A stretch of 45,621 nt of DNA. Origin: Sandaracinobacteroides sayramensis (GTDB taxonomy: Bacteria > Pseudomonadota > Alphaproteobacteria > Sphingomonadales > Sphingomonadaceae). The stretch lies in assembly GCF_022014495.1 (NCBI RefSeq), contig NZ_JAKLSQ010000002.1, positions 1-45,621 on the forward strand, in the 5' to 3' direction. This document shows, in pieces, positions 34,817-43,987 of the stretch. Numbering within the stretch: position 1 is the stretch's first letter; every line of letters begins with the position of its first letter. Below the pieces are notes generated by a model, which made no database searches, was not told where the DNA came from, and was given only the letters and a program-made list of their open reading frames with translations. The translations under genes were made by a program, and so were the position numbers.

Positions 34817-36802
34817 ATGACCGATCTCTTCGCCGGAGCAGGCGCCGGCGCCACAGGAACCGGGGGCTATGACGCCTCCGCAATCGAAGTCCTCGAAGGC
34901 CTGGAGCCCGTGCGCCGGCGGCCGGGCATGTATATCGGCGGCACCGATTCCAACGCGCTGCACCATCTGGCGGCCGAGATCCTCGACAACGCCATGGACG
35001 AGGCGGTGGCCGGCCACGCCACCCGGATCGAGGTGGAGCTGGCGGCGGACGGCGCGCTTTCCATCAGCGACAACGGCCGCGGCATTCCGGTCGACCCGCA
35101 TCCGCGCTTTCCCGACAAGTCGGCGCTGGAAGTGATCCTGACCATGCTGCACTCGGGCGGCAAGTTCACCAGCGGCGCTTACTCGACTTCGGGTGGCCTG
35201 CATGGCGTCGGCATTTCCGTGGTGAACGCGCTGGCCGAGGAGCTGACGGTGGAGGTGGCGCGCAACCGCACGCTGTGGCGGCAGCGCTATTCGCGCGGGG
35301 CGGCGCTGGGGCCGGTGGAGAATCTGGGGCCGACCCCCAACCGGCGCGGCACCACGGTCACCTTCCGCCCCGACCCGCAGATCTTCGGCGCGACGGCGCA
35401 ATTCGCGCCCGACCGGCTCTACAAGCTCGCCCGCTCCAAGGCCTATCTCTACGGCGGAGTCGAAATCCGCTGGCGCTGCGCGCCGGAACTGGCCTCCGAC
35501 AAGGTGCCCGAGCAGCAGACCTTCATCTTCCCCGGCGGCCTCGCCGACCATCTGGCCGAGGATGTGGCGGGCGAGGCGACGGTCACCAACCAGCCCTTCG
35601 CCGGCCTGCATGAGTTTCAGGATAATCAGGGCAAGGTGGAATGGGCGATGCACTGGACGGTGGCCGGCGACGGCGCCCATAGCTGGTATTGCAACACCAT
35701 CCCGACGCCGCAGGGCGGCACGCACGAGGCCGGATTCCGCACCGCCATCATCAAGGGGCTGAAGGGCTTCGCCGCCCTCATCAACAACCGCAAGGCCTCC
35801 GACCTGACGGCGGACGATGCGCTGGTCGGCACGCGGATCATGCTGTCGCTGTTCATCCCCCAGCCGCAGTTCCAGTCGCAGACGAAGGACCGGCTTTCCT
35901 CGCCCGAGGCGCAGAAGCTGGTCGAGACGGCGGTGAAGGACCATTTCGACCATTGGCTGACCGAGGACCAGGAACGCGCCCGCGCGCTGCTGCAGTTCGC
36001 GATCGACCGCATGGACGAGCGCCTCGCCCGCCGCGCCGAGCGGGAGGAGAAGCGCAAGACCGCCACCAACGCCCGCAAGCTGCGGCTGCCCGGCAAGCTG
36101 ACCGACTGCTCGGCGAACGCGCGGGAGGGGACGGAGCTGTTCATCGTCGAAGGCGATTCGGCCGGCGGTTCCGCCAAGCAGGCGCGGGACCGCAAGACGC
36201 AGGCGATCCTGCCCATTCGCGGCAAGATCCTGAACGTAGCGTCGGCCAACGCCGCCAAGATCGGCGCCAACCAGGAAGTGGCGGATTTGGCGCTGGCGCT
36301 GGGCTGCGGCACGCGCGACCGCTATCGCGACGACCAGCTCCGCTACGAGCGGGTGGTGATCATGACCGACGCCGATGTCGACGGCGCGCATATCGCCACC
36401 TTGCTGATGACCTATTTCTTCCAGGAAATGCCGGGCCTCGTGGCGGCCGGCCGGCTCTATCTCGCGCAGCCGCCGCTCTATCGGATCACCGCCGGCGCCG
36501 ACAGCGTCTACGCCCGCGACGATGCCGAGCGGGCGCGGCTTCTGGCCACCCGCTTCAAGAATAAAAAGGTGGAAGTGGGCCGCTTCAAGGGCCTGGGCGA
36601 AATGGCGCCGCACCAGTTGCGCGAAACCACCATGGACCCGGCGCGCCGAACGCTGATCCGGGTGGTTCTGCCCGAAAGCCATCAGGACCGGCACCAGGTC
36701 CGCGATCTGGTCGACCGGCTGATGGGCCGCGTGCCGGAGCATCGCTTCAATTTCATCCAGGCGCATGCCGCCAGCGTCGAAGCCGACGAAATCGACGCCT
36801 GA
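34817..36802 (+). CDS. parE: DNA topoisomerase IV subunit B
   Basis: ParE is the ATPase subunit of topoisomerase IV, which unlinks replicated chromosomes together with ParC. The 661-residue protein has the GHKL ATP site (EILDNAMDEA, DNGRGIP, GLHGVGISVVNAL), the transducer domain, and the Toprim fold (FIVEGDSAGGSAKQARD and the DADVDGAHI acidic motif). Length and the motif around RRRPGMYIGGTD fit ParE rather than GyrB, which usually carries a longer insert. ATG 34817 (MTDLF) is chosen by resemblance to relatives; ATG 34805 in frame would add four residues. No clear Shine-Dalgarno sequence is visible. Confidence 0.93.
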   Translation: MTDLFAGAGAGATGTGGYDASAIEVLEGLEPVRRRPGMYIGGTDSNALHHLAAEILDNAMDEAVAGHATRIEVELAADGALSISDNGRGIPVDPHPRFPDKSALEVILTMLHSGGKFTSGAYSTSGGLHGVGISVVNALAEELTVEVARNRTLWRQRYSRGAALGPVENLGPTPNRRGTTVTFRPDPQIFGATAQFAPDRLYKLARSKAYLYGGVEIRWRCAPELASDKVPEQQTFIFPGGLADHLAEDVAGEATVTNQPFAGLHEFQDNQGKVEWAMHWTVAGDGAHSWYCNTIPTPQGGTHEAGFRTAIIKGLKGFAALINNRKASDLTADDALVGTRIMLSLFIPQPQFQSQTKDRLSSPEAQKLVETAVKDHFDHWLTEDQERARALLQFAIDRMDERLARRAEREEKRKTATNARKLRLPGKLTDCSANAREGTELFIVEGDSAGGSAKQARDRKTQAILPIRGKILNVASANAAKIGANQEVADLALALGCGTRDRYRDDQLRYERVVIMTDADVDGAHIATLLMTYFFQEMPGLVAAGRLYLAQPPLYRITAGADSVYARDDAERARLLATRFKNKKVEVGRFKGLGEMAPHQLRETTMDPARRTLIRVVLPESHQDRHQVRDLVDRLMGRVPEHRFNFIQAHAASVEADEIDA

Positions 36803-36824
36803 CCTGCCACTTGGGCGTGACATT

Positions 36825-36874
36825 GGAACCCCCCTGGCCTAAGGGCGAATCAGCGGGTTTTTTCAGGGGGTTCC
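36825..36874 (+). promoter_or_regulatory. inverted repeat sequestering the ribosome-binding site of the SHOCT gene
   Basis: GGAACCCCCCTG (36825-36836) can pair with CAGGGGGTTCC (36864-36874), with one C bulged out. The second arm contains the AGGGGG that would be the Shine-Dalgarno sequence for the ATG at 36877. A TTTTTT run (36858-36863) lies in the loop. A folded leader would hide the ribosome-binding site. Confidence 0.4.
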
Positions 36875-36876
36875 CA

Positions 36877-37257
36877 ATGGCTCAATCCATCTTCTCCAGC
36901 ATCGTGAACTTCGCGATGTTCGCCTTCGTGGTGTTCGTGTTCGTGCTGTGGCTGTGGCTGTTGATCTCGGTGATCGGCGACCTGTTCCGCCGCCACGACG
37001 TCGGCGGTTTCGGCAAGGTGATCTGGATTCTCTTCCTGCTGTTCCTCCCCTATCTGGGCGTGTTCGCCTATATCCTGACCCAGGGTAAGGGCATGGGCGA
37101 GCGCCAGGCGGCGCAGGTGCAGGAAGCCCGCCGCGAGCTGCGCGACTTCGTGGGCATTTCCCCGGCCGACGAGCTGAAGAAGCTGGACGAGCTGAAGGCC
37201 GCCGGCAGCATCAGCGCCGACGAATACGCCCGGCTGCGCGCCAAGGTGATCGGCTGA
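36877..37257 (+). CDS. PLDc_N / SHOCT domain membrane protein
   Basis: This 126-residue protein has two membrane segments in its first 70 residues (NFAMFAFVVFVFVLWLWLL and VIWILFLLFLPYLGVFAYIL) separated by the PLDc_N-type phrase IGDLFRRHDVGGFGK. The C-terminal end is a SHOCT motif (DELKKLDELKAAGSISADEYARLRAKVI), shortened here, a helical pair found at the end of many bacterial membrane or secreted proteins. The start ATG at 36877 follows AGGGGG; a longer in-frame ATG at 36811 has no support. The function is unknown. Confidence 0.88.
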   Translation: MAQSIFSSIVNFAMFAFVVFVFVLWLWLLISVIGDLFRRHDVGGFGKVIWILFLLFLPYLGVFAYILTQGKGMGERQAAQVQEARRELRDFVGISPADELKKLDELKAAGSISADEYARLRAKVIG

Positions 37258-37334
37258 GATCGGCTTCGGCCCGGCGCGTTCCCCAATCGACGCGCCGGGC
37301 CTGCGGCTGTAAGGTGGACGCCAAGGAGACTGCC

Positions 37335-39083
37335 TTGGATATCCGCCTGCCGACAGCGCATCTGACCTTATTGTGCGCGCTGGCCTTTGCGCCGGCTCCC
37401 CTCGCCGCGAAAGCGTCTGCCCCCACGATCGAGCAGGCGACGCAGGCCTATGTGCAGGGCCGCCTCGCCATGGCCGGAGACGATTACGTCGTCGCCGCCG
37501 AGCGTTTCGGCACGGCGCTGAAAGGCGACCGCGACGAGATCGCCCGCCGCCGGTCGCTGGATGTCGCCATGCTGTCGGGCGACATGAAGGCGGCGCTGCG
37601 GCTGGCCAACCAGATTCCGCTGGCCGCAGAATCCACCGCCGCGAGCGCGGTCGGCGATTCCATCGTCGCGCTGACGCGGGCGGCGGGCGCCGCCGCCGCG
37701 CGGGACTGGCGCGGCTATGAAGCGGCGCGCGCGGCCTTCGGCGCCCCGGGCCGGGGCGGCGAATCCGGCCAGGTGCTGGGCGTGCTGCTGGAAGCCTGGG
37801 GGCGGGCCGCGCGCGGCGATATCGACGGGGCGCTGGCGCTGGTCGACCCGGCGGCCGGACGCGGAGCGGCGGCCTCTTACCTGCGCGAGCATCGGGCGCA
37901 TCTCCTGGCCTATGGCAAGCGCTGGCCGGAAGCGGCGGACGCCTATGCGGCCATCGTCGGCGCGGAAGGCGCGAACGTCACCCGGCTCAGGCTCTCGGCG
38001 GTCGGCACGGCGCTGGAAGCCGCCGCCACCGACCCGAAGTACCGCGAGCGGGCGATCCTGCTGCTGGGCGGCGGGCCGGAGCGCGATCCGCAGCTGATCG
38101 AGGCGCGGGAGCGGCTGGGCAAGGACGCGCGGATGAGCGGCCGCAAGCTCGCCGATCTGGTGGACAGCCCGCAGGAGGGGCTTGCGCTGATGTTCCTGCG
38201 GCTGGCGGCCGATCTGGCGCGCGAGCGTGCCGTCGGGCCGGCGATCAATTTCGCCCGGCTGGCGACGCTCGCCGACCCGGCGCTGCCGGACGGCTGGCTG
38301 GTCGCCTCCGACACGCTGGCGCGGGCGGGCAAATATGACCAGGCGCTGGCGGCGCTCGATTCCGTGCCGAAAGGCGGCGGCTGGCGGCAGATCGCCGAAA
38401 CCCGCCGCGCCGGAATCCTGATCGCCGCCGAGCGCGACGACGAGGCCCGCGAGATATTGCGGCGTTACGCCAGCCGCCCGGATGCGACCGCCGACGACTG
38501 GAGCCGGCTGGCGGAACTGGAGCGGCGGCAGGAGCGCAGCGCCGAGGCGATCGCCGCCTATGATGAGGCGCTGAAGCGCCTGCCCGCCGATTCCGCCCCG
38601 GCGGAAGCGCAACTGGCCTTCCTGCGCGGCACGGTGAAGGAAAAGGCCGGCGACTGGCCGGGGGCCGAGACGGATCTGCGCCGCGCCGTGGAACTGGCGG
38701 ACAAAAACCCCATATATCTGAATTATCTGGGCTACAGCCTGATCGACCGGGGGCTCCGCATCGAAGAGGCGCGGGGTCTGATCGCGCAGGCCTATGCCAT
38801 CTCGCCGGAAAATGGCGCCATCGTCGACAGCATGGGGTGGGCGGAATATCTGACCGGCAATTATCCGGAAGCGGTGAGGCTGCTGGAAACGGCGCGCGGA
38901 GCCGAGCCTTCCGACCCGACGGTCGCCGACCATCTGGGCGACGCGCTGTGGAAGGTGGGCCGGCGGATCGAGGCGCGCCACGCCTGGGCCAGCGCGGCGG
39001 CGCTTTCGCCCGAGCCGAAACTGGCGGAGATGATCCGCAAGAAGCTCGATTACGGGCTGGACGTGGCGCTCGCCAGCCGATGA
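37335..39083 (+). CDS. exported tetratricopeptide repeat protein
   Basis: This 582-residue protein starts with a signal peptide (MDIRLPTAHLTLLCALAFAP, ending APLAAKA) and carries TPR-like helical pairs, best seen in the C-terminal half: AKYDQALAALDSVP-type, RQERSAEAIAAYDEALKRLP, AEYLTGNYPEAVRLLETARG and PTVADHLGDALWKVGRRIEA. TPRs bind other proteins and this one should be periplasmic; the partner is unknown. The TTG at 37335 is preferred over GTG at 37314 because AAGGAG at 37323-37328 sits six bases before it. The stop overlaps the ispE start by four bases (ATGA), a coupling common in sphingomonads. Confidence 0.88.
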   Translation: MDIRLPTAHLTLLCALAFAPAPLAAKASAPTIEQATQAYVQGRLAMAGDDYVVAAERFGTALKGDRDEIARRRSLDVAMLSGDMKAALRLANQIPLAAESTAASAVGDSIVALTRAAGAAAARDWRGYEAARAAFGAPGRGGESGQVLGVLLEAWGRAARGDIDGALALVDPAAGRGAAASYLREHRAHLLAYGKRWPEAADAYAAIVGAEGANVTRLRLSAVGTALEAAATDPKYRERAILLLGGGPERDPQLIEARERLGKDARMSGRKLADLVDSPQEGLALMFLRLAADLARERAVGPAINFARLATLADPALPDGWLVASDTLARAGKYDQALAALDSVPKGGGWRQIAETRRAGILIAAERDDEAREILRRYASRPDATADDWSRLAELERRQERSAEAIAAYDEALKRLPADSAPAEAQLAFLRGTVKEKAGDWPGAETDLRRAVELADKNPIYLNYLGYSLIDRGLRIEEARGLIAQAYAISPENGAIVDSMGWAEYLTGNYPEAVRLLETARGAEPSDPTVADHLGDALWKVGRRIEARHAWASAAALSPEPKLAEMIRKKLDYGLDVALASR

Positions 39084-39889
39084 CCTTGCCCATTGCCGGC
39101 GTGGAGGGCGCGCCCGCCAAGATCAATCTCGCGCTGCATGTGCGCCGCCGCCGGGCGGACGGCTATCATGAACTGGAGACGCTGTTCGCCTTCACCCGTT
39201 TCGGCGACCGGCTGGAGGCGGAGCCGGCGGAGGACTGGTCGCTGGAGGTGAGCGGCCCCATGGCCGGAGCCGCCGGGCCGCTGGTCGACAATCTGGTGCT
39301 GCGCGCGGCGCGGGCTTTCGCGGCGGAGACAGGTTGGCGGGCGCGTTACGTCTTGCGGCTGGAGAAGCGAATCCCCGTCGCCGCCGGGCTGGGCGGCGGC
39401 AGCGCCGACGCGGGCGCGGCGCTGCGGCTGCTGAACCGGCTGGCGGGCGCGCCGCTGGGCGAAGCGGCGCTGGAACGGATCGGCGCAGGGCTGGGCGCGG
39501 ATGTGCCGGCCTGCGTCCGCTCCCGCACGGCGCGCGGGGTGGGCGTGGGCGAAGGGCTGGCGGAGGCGCAAAGCGTCGCCGGGCTGGGCGTGCTGCTGGT
39601 GAACCCGCGCGTTCCGGTGCCGACGGGACCGGTGTTCAAGGCCTGGGACGGAGTCGATCGCGGCCCGCTGGATGCGGACTGGCGCGCGGCCCGCAACGAT
39701 CTGGAAGCGCCGGCCATCGCCTTGCAGCCGGTGATCGCCGAAGTGCTGGGCTGGCTGCGGGGGCTTCCGGGCGTCTCGCTGGCGCGCATGTCCGGCTCGG
39801 GCGCCACTTCCTTCGCGTTGTTCGACGGGCCGGTGCCCGAAGTGCAGGTGCCGTCCGACTGGTGGAGCGCGGCGACGGAATTGCTTTAG
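39080..39889 (+). CDS. ispE: 4-diphosphocytidyl-2-C-methyl-D-erythritol kinase
   Basis: IspE phosphorylates CDP-methylerythritol in the MEP pathway to isoprenoids. The 269-residue protein is a GHMP kinase: N-terminal PAKINLALHVRRRRADGYHE, ATP motif PVAAGLGGGSADAGAALRLL and a C-terminal MSGSGATSFALF loop. ATG at 39080 overlaps the TPR stop by four bases. Beyond its stop the base composition falls sharply toward AT, marking the edge of the methyltransferase island. Confidence 0.95.
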   Translation: MTLPIAGVEGAPAKINLALHVRRRRADGYHELETLFAFTRFGDRLEAEPAEDWSLEVSGPMAGAAGPLVDNLVLRAARAFAAETGWRARYVLRLEKRIPVAAGLGGGSADAGAALRLLNRLAGAPLGEAALERIGAGLGADVPACVRSRTARGVGVGEGLAEAQSVAGLGVLLVNPRVPVPTGPVFKAWDGVDRGPLDADWRAARNDLEAPAIALQPVIAEVLGWLRGLPGVSLARMSGSGATSFALFDGPVPEVQVPSDWWSAATELL

Positions 39890-39971
39890 ACGGTCAGGTT
39901 GGTCGAATGTCGATGCGGGTTAGTTTTAGCGGACGACGCCTTTCCGAATCTTTTGAGTCACTTAGATGATA

Positions 39972-39999
39972 TTGACTAACATATTGATTCTGCTATACT
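39972..39999 (+). promoter_or_regulatory. strong sigma-70-type promoter of the methyltransferase gene
   Basis: TTGACT (39972-39977) and TATACT (39994-39999) are 16 bases apart in an AT-rich stretch. Counting about seven bases from the -10 places the start of transcription on the A of the ATG at 40006, so the transcript is probably leaderless. Confidence 0.75.
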
Positions 40000-40005
40000 T
40001 TATTA

Positions 40006-40608
40006 ATGGACGCAACATATTACCTTAACGGCGGGTTCAAGCCGACCACGAAACGGTTCGCCGACCTCGATGGCCCCGACTTCTTCCCTACCCCGGCATG
40101 GGCGACCCATGCACTCATAGACAATGAAGAATTTGTGGGGGACATTTGGGAGAGCGCCTGTGGCAATGGCGCTATGTCCAAGGTGTTGGAAAGGACGGGG
40201 AATCAGGTAATCAGTTCGGACCTGATCGATCGCGGTTATGGTGAGGGTAACCACGACTTTCTGAATAGCTGGCGCAAGGCTCCCAACATCATCACCAACC
40301 CGCCCTACAATGCTGCCGAGGGTTTCGTGCAAACTGGGTTAGAGAAGGCAGGTAAGAAGTTCGCGCTGCTCTTGCGACTGGCTTTTCTTGAAGGTGCGAA
40401 CCGCCAGCGCACGATTTTCACCGATGCGCCACCGTCGCGGGTGTGGGTCTTTAGCGAGCGGATTACGTTTTATCCGGCTGGCACAGTCCAGAAGGGAACA
40501 GGGACCACGGCCTATGCTTGGTTCGTCTGGGACAAAGACGCGACCAGCGGGACAGAGTTAAAGTGGTTCAAGCCCGGCTATAAGGCACTTTACTCATCGG
40601 GCCCCTGA
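40006..40608 (+). CDS. small DNA methyltransferase (NPPY type)
   Basis: This 200-residue protein has a class I SAM-methyltransferase core: motif I ACGNG at residues 51-55, an acidic residue at D72 (SSDLID), and the catalytic NPPY at 98-101, typical of N6-adenine or N4-cytosine methylation of DNA. The N-terminal DFFPTPAWATHALI resembles phage-type methyltransferases. It has no target-recognition domain of the usual size, so it may be a solitary or phage-type enzyme. Base composition and codon use (TTA, AAT, AGT and others) differ clearly from the flanking genes, a sign of transfer. A 3' overlap of 19 bases with the convergent winged-helix gene is seen. Target specificity is unknown. Confidence 0.88.
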   Translation: MDATYYLNGGFKPTTKRFADLDGPDFFPTPAWATHALIDNEEFVGDIWESACGNGAMSKVLERTGNQVISSDLIDRGYGEGNHDFLNSWRKAPNIITNPPYNAAEGFVQTGLEKAGKKFALLLRLAFLEGANRQRTIFTDAPPSRVWVFSERITFYPAGTVQKGTGTTAYAWFVWDKDATSGTELKWFKPGYKALYSSGP

Positions 40609-40904
40609 TCCAAGAATTCGCGACCCAGATCAGTGATGCGGATCGATTCTGTCTCTGGATGATATGTTGCGTATCCCTGAGAGAACATGCTCGTACTGGT
40701 ATCCCGGTGAGATACAAGGTTCCGCACTTTCTGGCTAAATTTGCTGTCGCTACGATTCTGAATGATCTTCGCATCCTCGCCTTCCGGTTCGAACTGGTCA
40801 GTCATCTGCTCGATCAAAGCGGTCGTCTGGATTTCTCCTCCAGCGCCAACCGCTGCCTTGAGTGCCGGGATGATAAGGTCTCGTTCGCGAATACGTTCAG
40901 CCAT
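40590..40904 (-). CDS. small winged-helix-like protein convergent with the methyltransferase
   Basis: This 104-residue protein starts MAERIRERDLIIPALKAAVG and ends ITDLGREFLDQG. The pattern of an N-terminal IPALKA helix, a GGE...L turn, a central helix (SDSKFSQKVRNLVSHR) and a final strand resembles the winged-helix N-terminal domain of Mrr-type restriction proteins (Mrr_N), but it stands alone without the nuclease. It may bind modified DNA; this is inferred from shape and context. ATG 40904 has AGGGAGA seven bases upstream, which decides the start. The base composition matches the methyltransferase, so both belong to the same island. Confidence 0.65.
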   Translation of the reverse strand: MAERIRERDLIIPALKAAVGAGGEIQTTALIEQMTDQFEPEGEDAKIIQNRSDSKFSQKVRNLVSHRDTSTSMFSQGYATYHPETESIRITDLGREFLDQGPDE

Positions 40905-40997
40905 CCACAATCTCCCTGTTTTAGTGCGTGTTAACTGTGCACTCGCGGGCCAGTATTCAAGGTGGCGAAGCGTGGATCGCAGGGATAAGCGAGTTTC

Positions 40998-41963
40998 TTA
41001 TTGGCTTCGGTGGCTGGCAGCACGGCGCAGCCGATCGTTGATGGCCGCGCCCAGCCCTGCCTCGGGGATCGGGGCGACCGCGATCGCCGTTCGCCCGCTG
41101 GCGTCCGCGCGGTGCAGCAGATCGAACAGGCGTGCTGCCGCTTCGACCGGGTCGCCTCGGGCGGACAAATTCTCGTCGCCGAAGATTGGGCCGAAGCCGA
41201 TATGAAACTCTTCCGCGCGCGCGGTTTCGGCGTTCAGGCGGATCGGCAAGCGCGGCGCATAGTGGCTTAGCAGCATGCCCGGCGCCGCGACCGGCTCGGA
41301 TGGGGATGCCAGCGCCAGCGGGGCGCCCAGCACAGCTTCGAGCGATTCGCGTGCAATCGCCCCTTGCCGCAGCAACCGGGCTTCGCCGCCAACAACTGCG
41401 ACGATGCTGCTTTCGATACCCGCTTCGCACGGGCCGCCGTCCAGCACCAGCGGTACCTTCCCTTCGAGGCTGGCGGCGACATGCGCGGCGCGGGTGGGGG
41501 AGAGCCGGCCCGAGGCGTTGGCGGACGGCGCCGCCACCCCCCGGCCGAGCGCGCGCACCACGTCGCGCATCACCGGGTGCGCCGGCAGGCGGAGCGCGAT
41601 GGTCGGCAGGCCGGCGGTCACCAGCGGGGAAACCGGGGCGCCGGGCTTCAGCGGCAGCACCAGCGTCAGCGGGCCGGGCCAGAAGGCCGCCGCCAGCTTT
41701 TCGGCGAGCGGCGGGAGGTCGGCGTAGCGGTCCGCCATCGCCCGGTCCGCCAGATGCACGATCAGCGGGTTGAAGTGGGGGCGGCCCTTGGCGGCGTAGA
41801 TTCGGGCCACCGCCTCGCCGTCGGCGGCGTCGGCGGCGAGGCCATAGACCGTCTCCGTCGGGATGGCGACGAGGCTGCCGCCGGCCAGCAGCGCCACGGC
41901 TTCCGCCACGCCCTGGGCATCGGCCGGGCGCATTCGTGTCAACTCGCCAGTGGAATCCGCCAT
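40998..41963 (-). CDS. L-threonylcarbamoyladenylate synthase (Sua5)
   Basis: Sua5 makes threonylcarbamoyl-AMP from Thr, bicarbonate and ATP for the t6A modification at position 37 of ANN-reading tRNAs. The YrdC domain shows IPTETVYGLAADA, KGRPHFNPLIVHL, WPGPLTLVLP and GVAAPSANASG; the C-terminal Sua5 extension has GMLLSHYAPRLPIRL. With the ATG at 41963 it is 321 residues. A longer frame opens at 42011, where its ATG shares the CATG (42009-42012) with the divergent dehydrogenase, so it is not used. Confidence 0.92.
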   Translation of the reverse strand: MADSTGELTRMRPADAQGVAEAVALLAGGSLVAIPTETVYGLAADAADGEAVARIYAAKGRPHFNPLIVHLADRAMADRYADLPPLAEKLAAAFWPGPLTLVLPLKPGAPVSPLVTAGLPTIALRLPAHPVMRDVVRALGRGVAAPSANASGRLSPTRAAHVAASLEGKVPLVLDGGPCEAGIESSIVAVVGGEARLLRQGAIARESLEAVLGAPLALASPSEPVAAPGMLLSHYAPRLPIRLNAETARAEEFHIGFGPIFGDENLSARGDPVEAAARLFDLLHRADASGRTAIAVAPIPEAGLGAAINDRLRRAASHRSQ

Positions 41964-42009
41964 GCGAGCGGCTATAGCCGCAGCAGATTCAAATAACAGG
42001 TGTTTCCCC

Positions 42010-43806
42010 ATGACCTATACCCCGCCCGTCGCCGAGCAGCGTTTCGTGCTGGAGACGATCGCCCGATTCGACGAGCTGGCCGGGTTGCCGCCCTTCGGTG
42101 CCGCAACCGCCGACCTGCTGGAAGCCGTGCTGACCGAGGCGGGCAAGCTGGCCGCGAATGTGTTCGCGCCGCTCAACACGGTGGGCGACCGGGAGGGCGC
42201 GCGCGCCGCCGATGGCGTGGTGCAGACGCCGCAGGGGTTCAAGGCCGCCTACGACGCCTATGCCGAAGGCGGCTGGATCGGGCTGGGCGCTTCGCCCGAC
42301 CATGGCGGGCAGGGGCTGCCGTTTGCGCTGGCATCGGCCGTGCAGGAGCAGATCACCTCGGCCAACATGGCCTTCTCGCTTTGCCCGATGCTGACGCTGG
42401 GGGCGATCGAGGCCTTGCAGGCGCACGCCAGCCCCGAGCAGCAGAAGCTCTATCTGCAGCCGCTGGTGGAAGGCCGCTGGACCGGCACGATGAACCTGAC
42501 GGAACCGCAGGCCGGTTCCGACGTGGGGGCGCTGCGCTCCACCGCCACCCCGGCGGGTGACGGAAGCTGGCGGCTGAAGGGCCAGAAGATCTTCATCACC
42601 TGGGGCGAGCATGACCTGACCGAGAATATCGTGCATCTGGTGCTGGCCCGCACGCCGGACGCGCCGGCCGGAACCAAGGGCATCTCGCTGTTCATCGTGC
42701 CGAAGTATCTGGTGAACGCCGATGGATCTTTGGGCGCGCGCAACGACGTCCGCGTGGTTTCCACCGAGCACAAGCTGGGAATCCACGCCAGCCCCACCTG
42801 CACCATGGCCTTCGGCGACAAGGGCGAATGCGTCGGCTATCTGGTCGGCGCGGAGAACGCCGGCATGCGGGCGATGTTCACGATGATGAACCACGCGCGG
42901 ATCAACGTCGGCCTGCAGGGAATCGCGATTGCCGAACGCGCCTATCAGCAGGCGCTGGCCTTCGCCCGCGAGCGCGTGCAGTCGGCGAAGTTCGGCGGGG
43001 CCTCGCGCGAGCCGGTCCGCATCGTCGAGCATGCCGATGTCCGCCGGATGCTGATGACGGTGCGCGCTTTCACCCAGGCGGCGCGCGCCATCGCCTATCT
43101 GAACGCCTCCGCTGTAGACCGCGCCCATGCCGAGCCGGAGGCGCAGAAGAAGGCGGATGCGCAGGGGCTGGCCGATCTGCTGACCCCCGTCACCAAGGCC
43201 TTCTCCACCGACATCGGCGTGGAAATGTCGAGCCTCGCCCTGCAGGTGTTCGGCGGCATGGGCTTCATCGAGGAAACCGGCGCGGCGCAGCATTACCGCG
43301 ATTCGCGAATCGCCCCCATCTACGAAGGCACGAACGGCATCCAGGCGCTGGACCTCGTCGGCCGCAAGCTGCCGATGGATGGCGGGCGCCATTGGCGGGC
43401 GCTGCTCCAGCGGGAGCGGCAGTTCGTGGCCGGCCTGCCGCGCAGCGGCGATCTGGGGCAGATGGTGCCTTATCTTGAGGACGCAATCGAAGCGCTGCAG
43501 ACGGCGAGCGTCTGGATTTCCGGCAATGAAGGCGAGAAGCTTGCCGACACGGCCGCCGCGGCGACCCCCTATCTGCGCATGTTCGGGCTGACGATCGGCG
43601 CCTCGCTTCTGGCCCGCCAGGCGGCGGAAGCCGCGCGCCAGTTGGAGGAAGGGCAGGGCGACCCCGCTTTCCTGAAGGCCAAGATCGCCACGGCGCGCTT
43701 CTTCGCCGAGCAGCTTCTGCCGGCGGCGCCGGCGCTGCTGGGGCCGGTGACGCGCGGTGCCGACCTGTTCTACGCCATCCCCGAAGAGGCGCTTTTCTCC
43801 GCCTGA
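42010..43806 (+). CDS. acyl-CoA dehydrogenase with C-terminal extension
   Basis: This 598-residue protein is a large acyl-CoA dehydrogenase. It starts [21 protein letters not shown], and the FAD/substrate core shows [56 protein letters not shown] and [21 protein letters not shown]; about 130 further residues follow, as in the DmdC-like or AidB-like group with the Acyl-CoA_dh_C domain. The ATG at 42010 shares a CATG with the divergent Sua5 frame. The REP-like repeat follows the stop by 12 bases. The substrate is uncertain; ETF is the likely acceptor. Confidence 0.92.
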   Translation: MTYTPPVAEQRFVLETIARFDELAGLPPFGAATADLLEAVLTEAGKLAANVFAPLNTVGDREGARAADGVVQTPQGFKAAYDAYAEGGWIGLGASPDHGGQGLPFALASAVQEQITSANMAFSLCPMLTLGAIEALQAHASPEQQKLYLQPLVEGRWTGTMNLTEPQAGSDVGALRSTATPAGDGSWRLKGQKIFITWGEHDLTENIVHLVLARTPDAPAGTKGISLFIVPKYLVNADGSLGARNDVRVVSTEHKLGIHASPTCTMAFGDKGECVGYLVGAENAGMRAMFTMMNHARINVGLQGIAIAERAYQQALAFARERVQSAKFGGASREPVRIVEHADVRRMLMTVRAFTQAARAIAYLNASAVDRAHAEPEAQKKADAQGLADLLTPVTKAFSTDIGVEMSSLALQVFGGMGFIEETGAAQHYRDSRIAPIYEGTNGIQALDLVGRKLPMDGGRHWRALLQRERQFVAGLPRSGDLGQMVPYLEDAIEALQTASVWISGNEGEKLADTAAAATPYLRMFGLTIGASLLARQAAEAARQLEEGQGDPAFLKAKIATARFFAEQLLPAAPALLGPVTRGADLFYAIPEEALFSA

Positions 43807-43818
43807 GGCAGCAATGTG

Positions 43819-43908
43819 CCACCCCGGGCTTGACCCGGGGGGCCAGCTTTCCGGACGGCAAAGCGCTCAAGGAAAAAAGCTGGACCCCGGGTCAAGCCCG
43901 GGGTGACG
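43819..43908. repeat. REP-like inverted repeat, copy 3
   Basis: The left arm begins GCCACCCCGGGCTTGACCCG and continues through CCAGCTTT; the right arm AAAAGCTGGACCCCGGGTCA reads back to it. The inner CCCGGG palindrome and CCAGCTTT block match copies 1 and 2. It starts 12 bases after the acyl-CoA dehydrogenase stop. Confidence 0.85.
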
Positions 43909-43987
43909 AGAAGGTGGCAAGGCGTGACGAGGGTTGGGCAAGGACTGCCGGCCTTCCATTCGAAGCCGCCGTTTGCCTGCCCCCATA

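Noticed and set aside
39923-40924. GTTTTAG at both ends of the methyltransferase island (39923-39929 and 40918-40924) as attachment sites
   Set aside because: A 7-mer of low complexity is easily found by chance and no integrase or duplicated target is seen.
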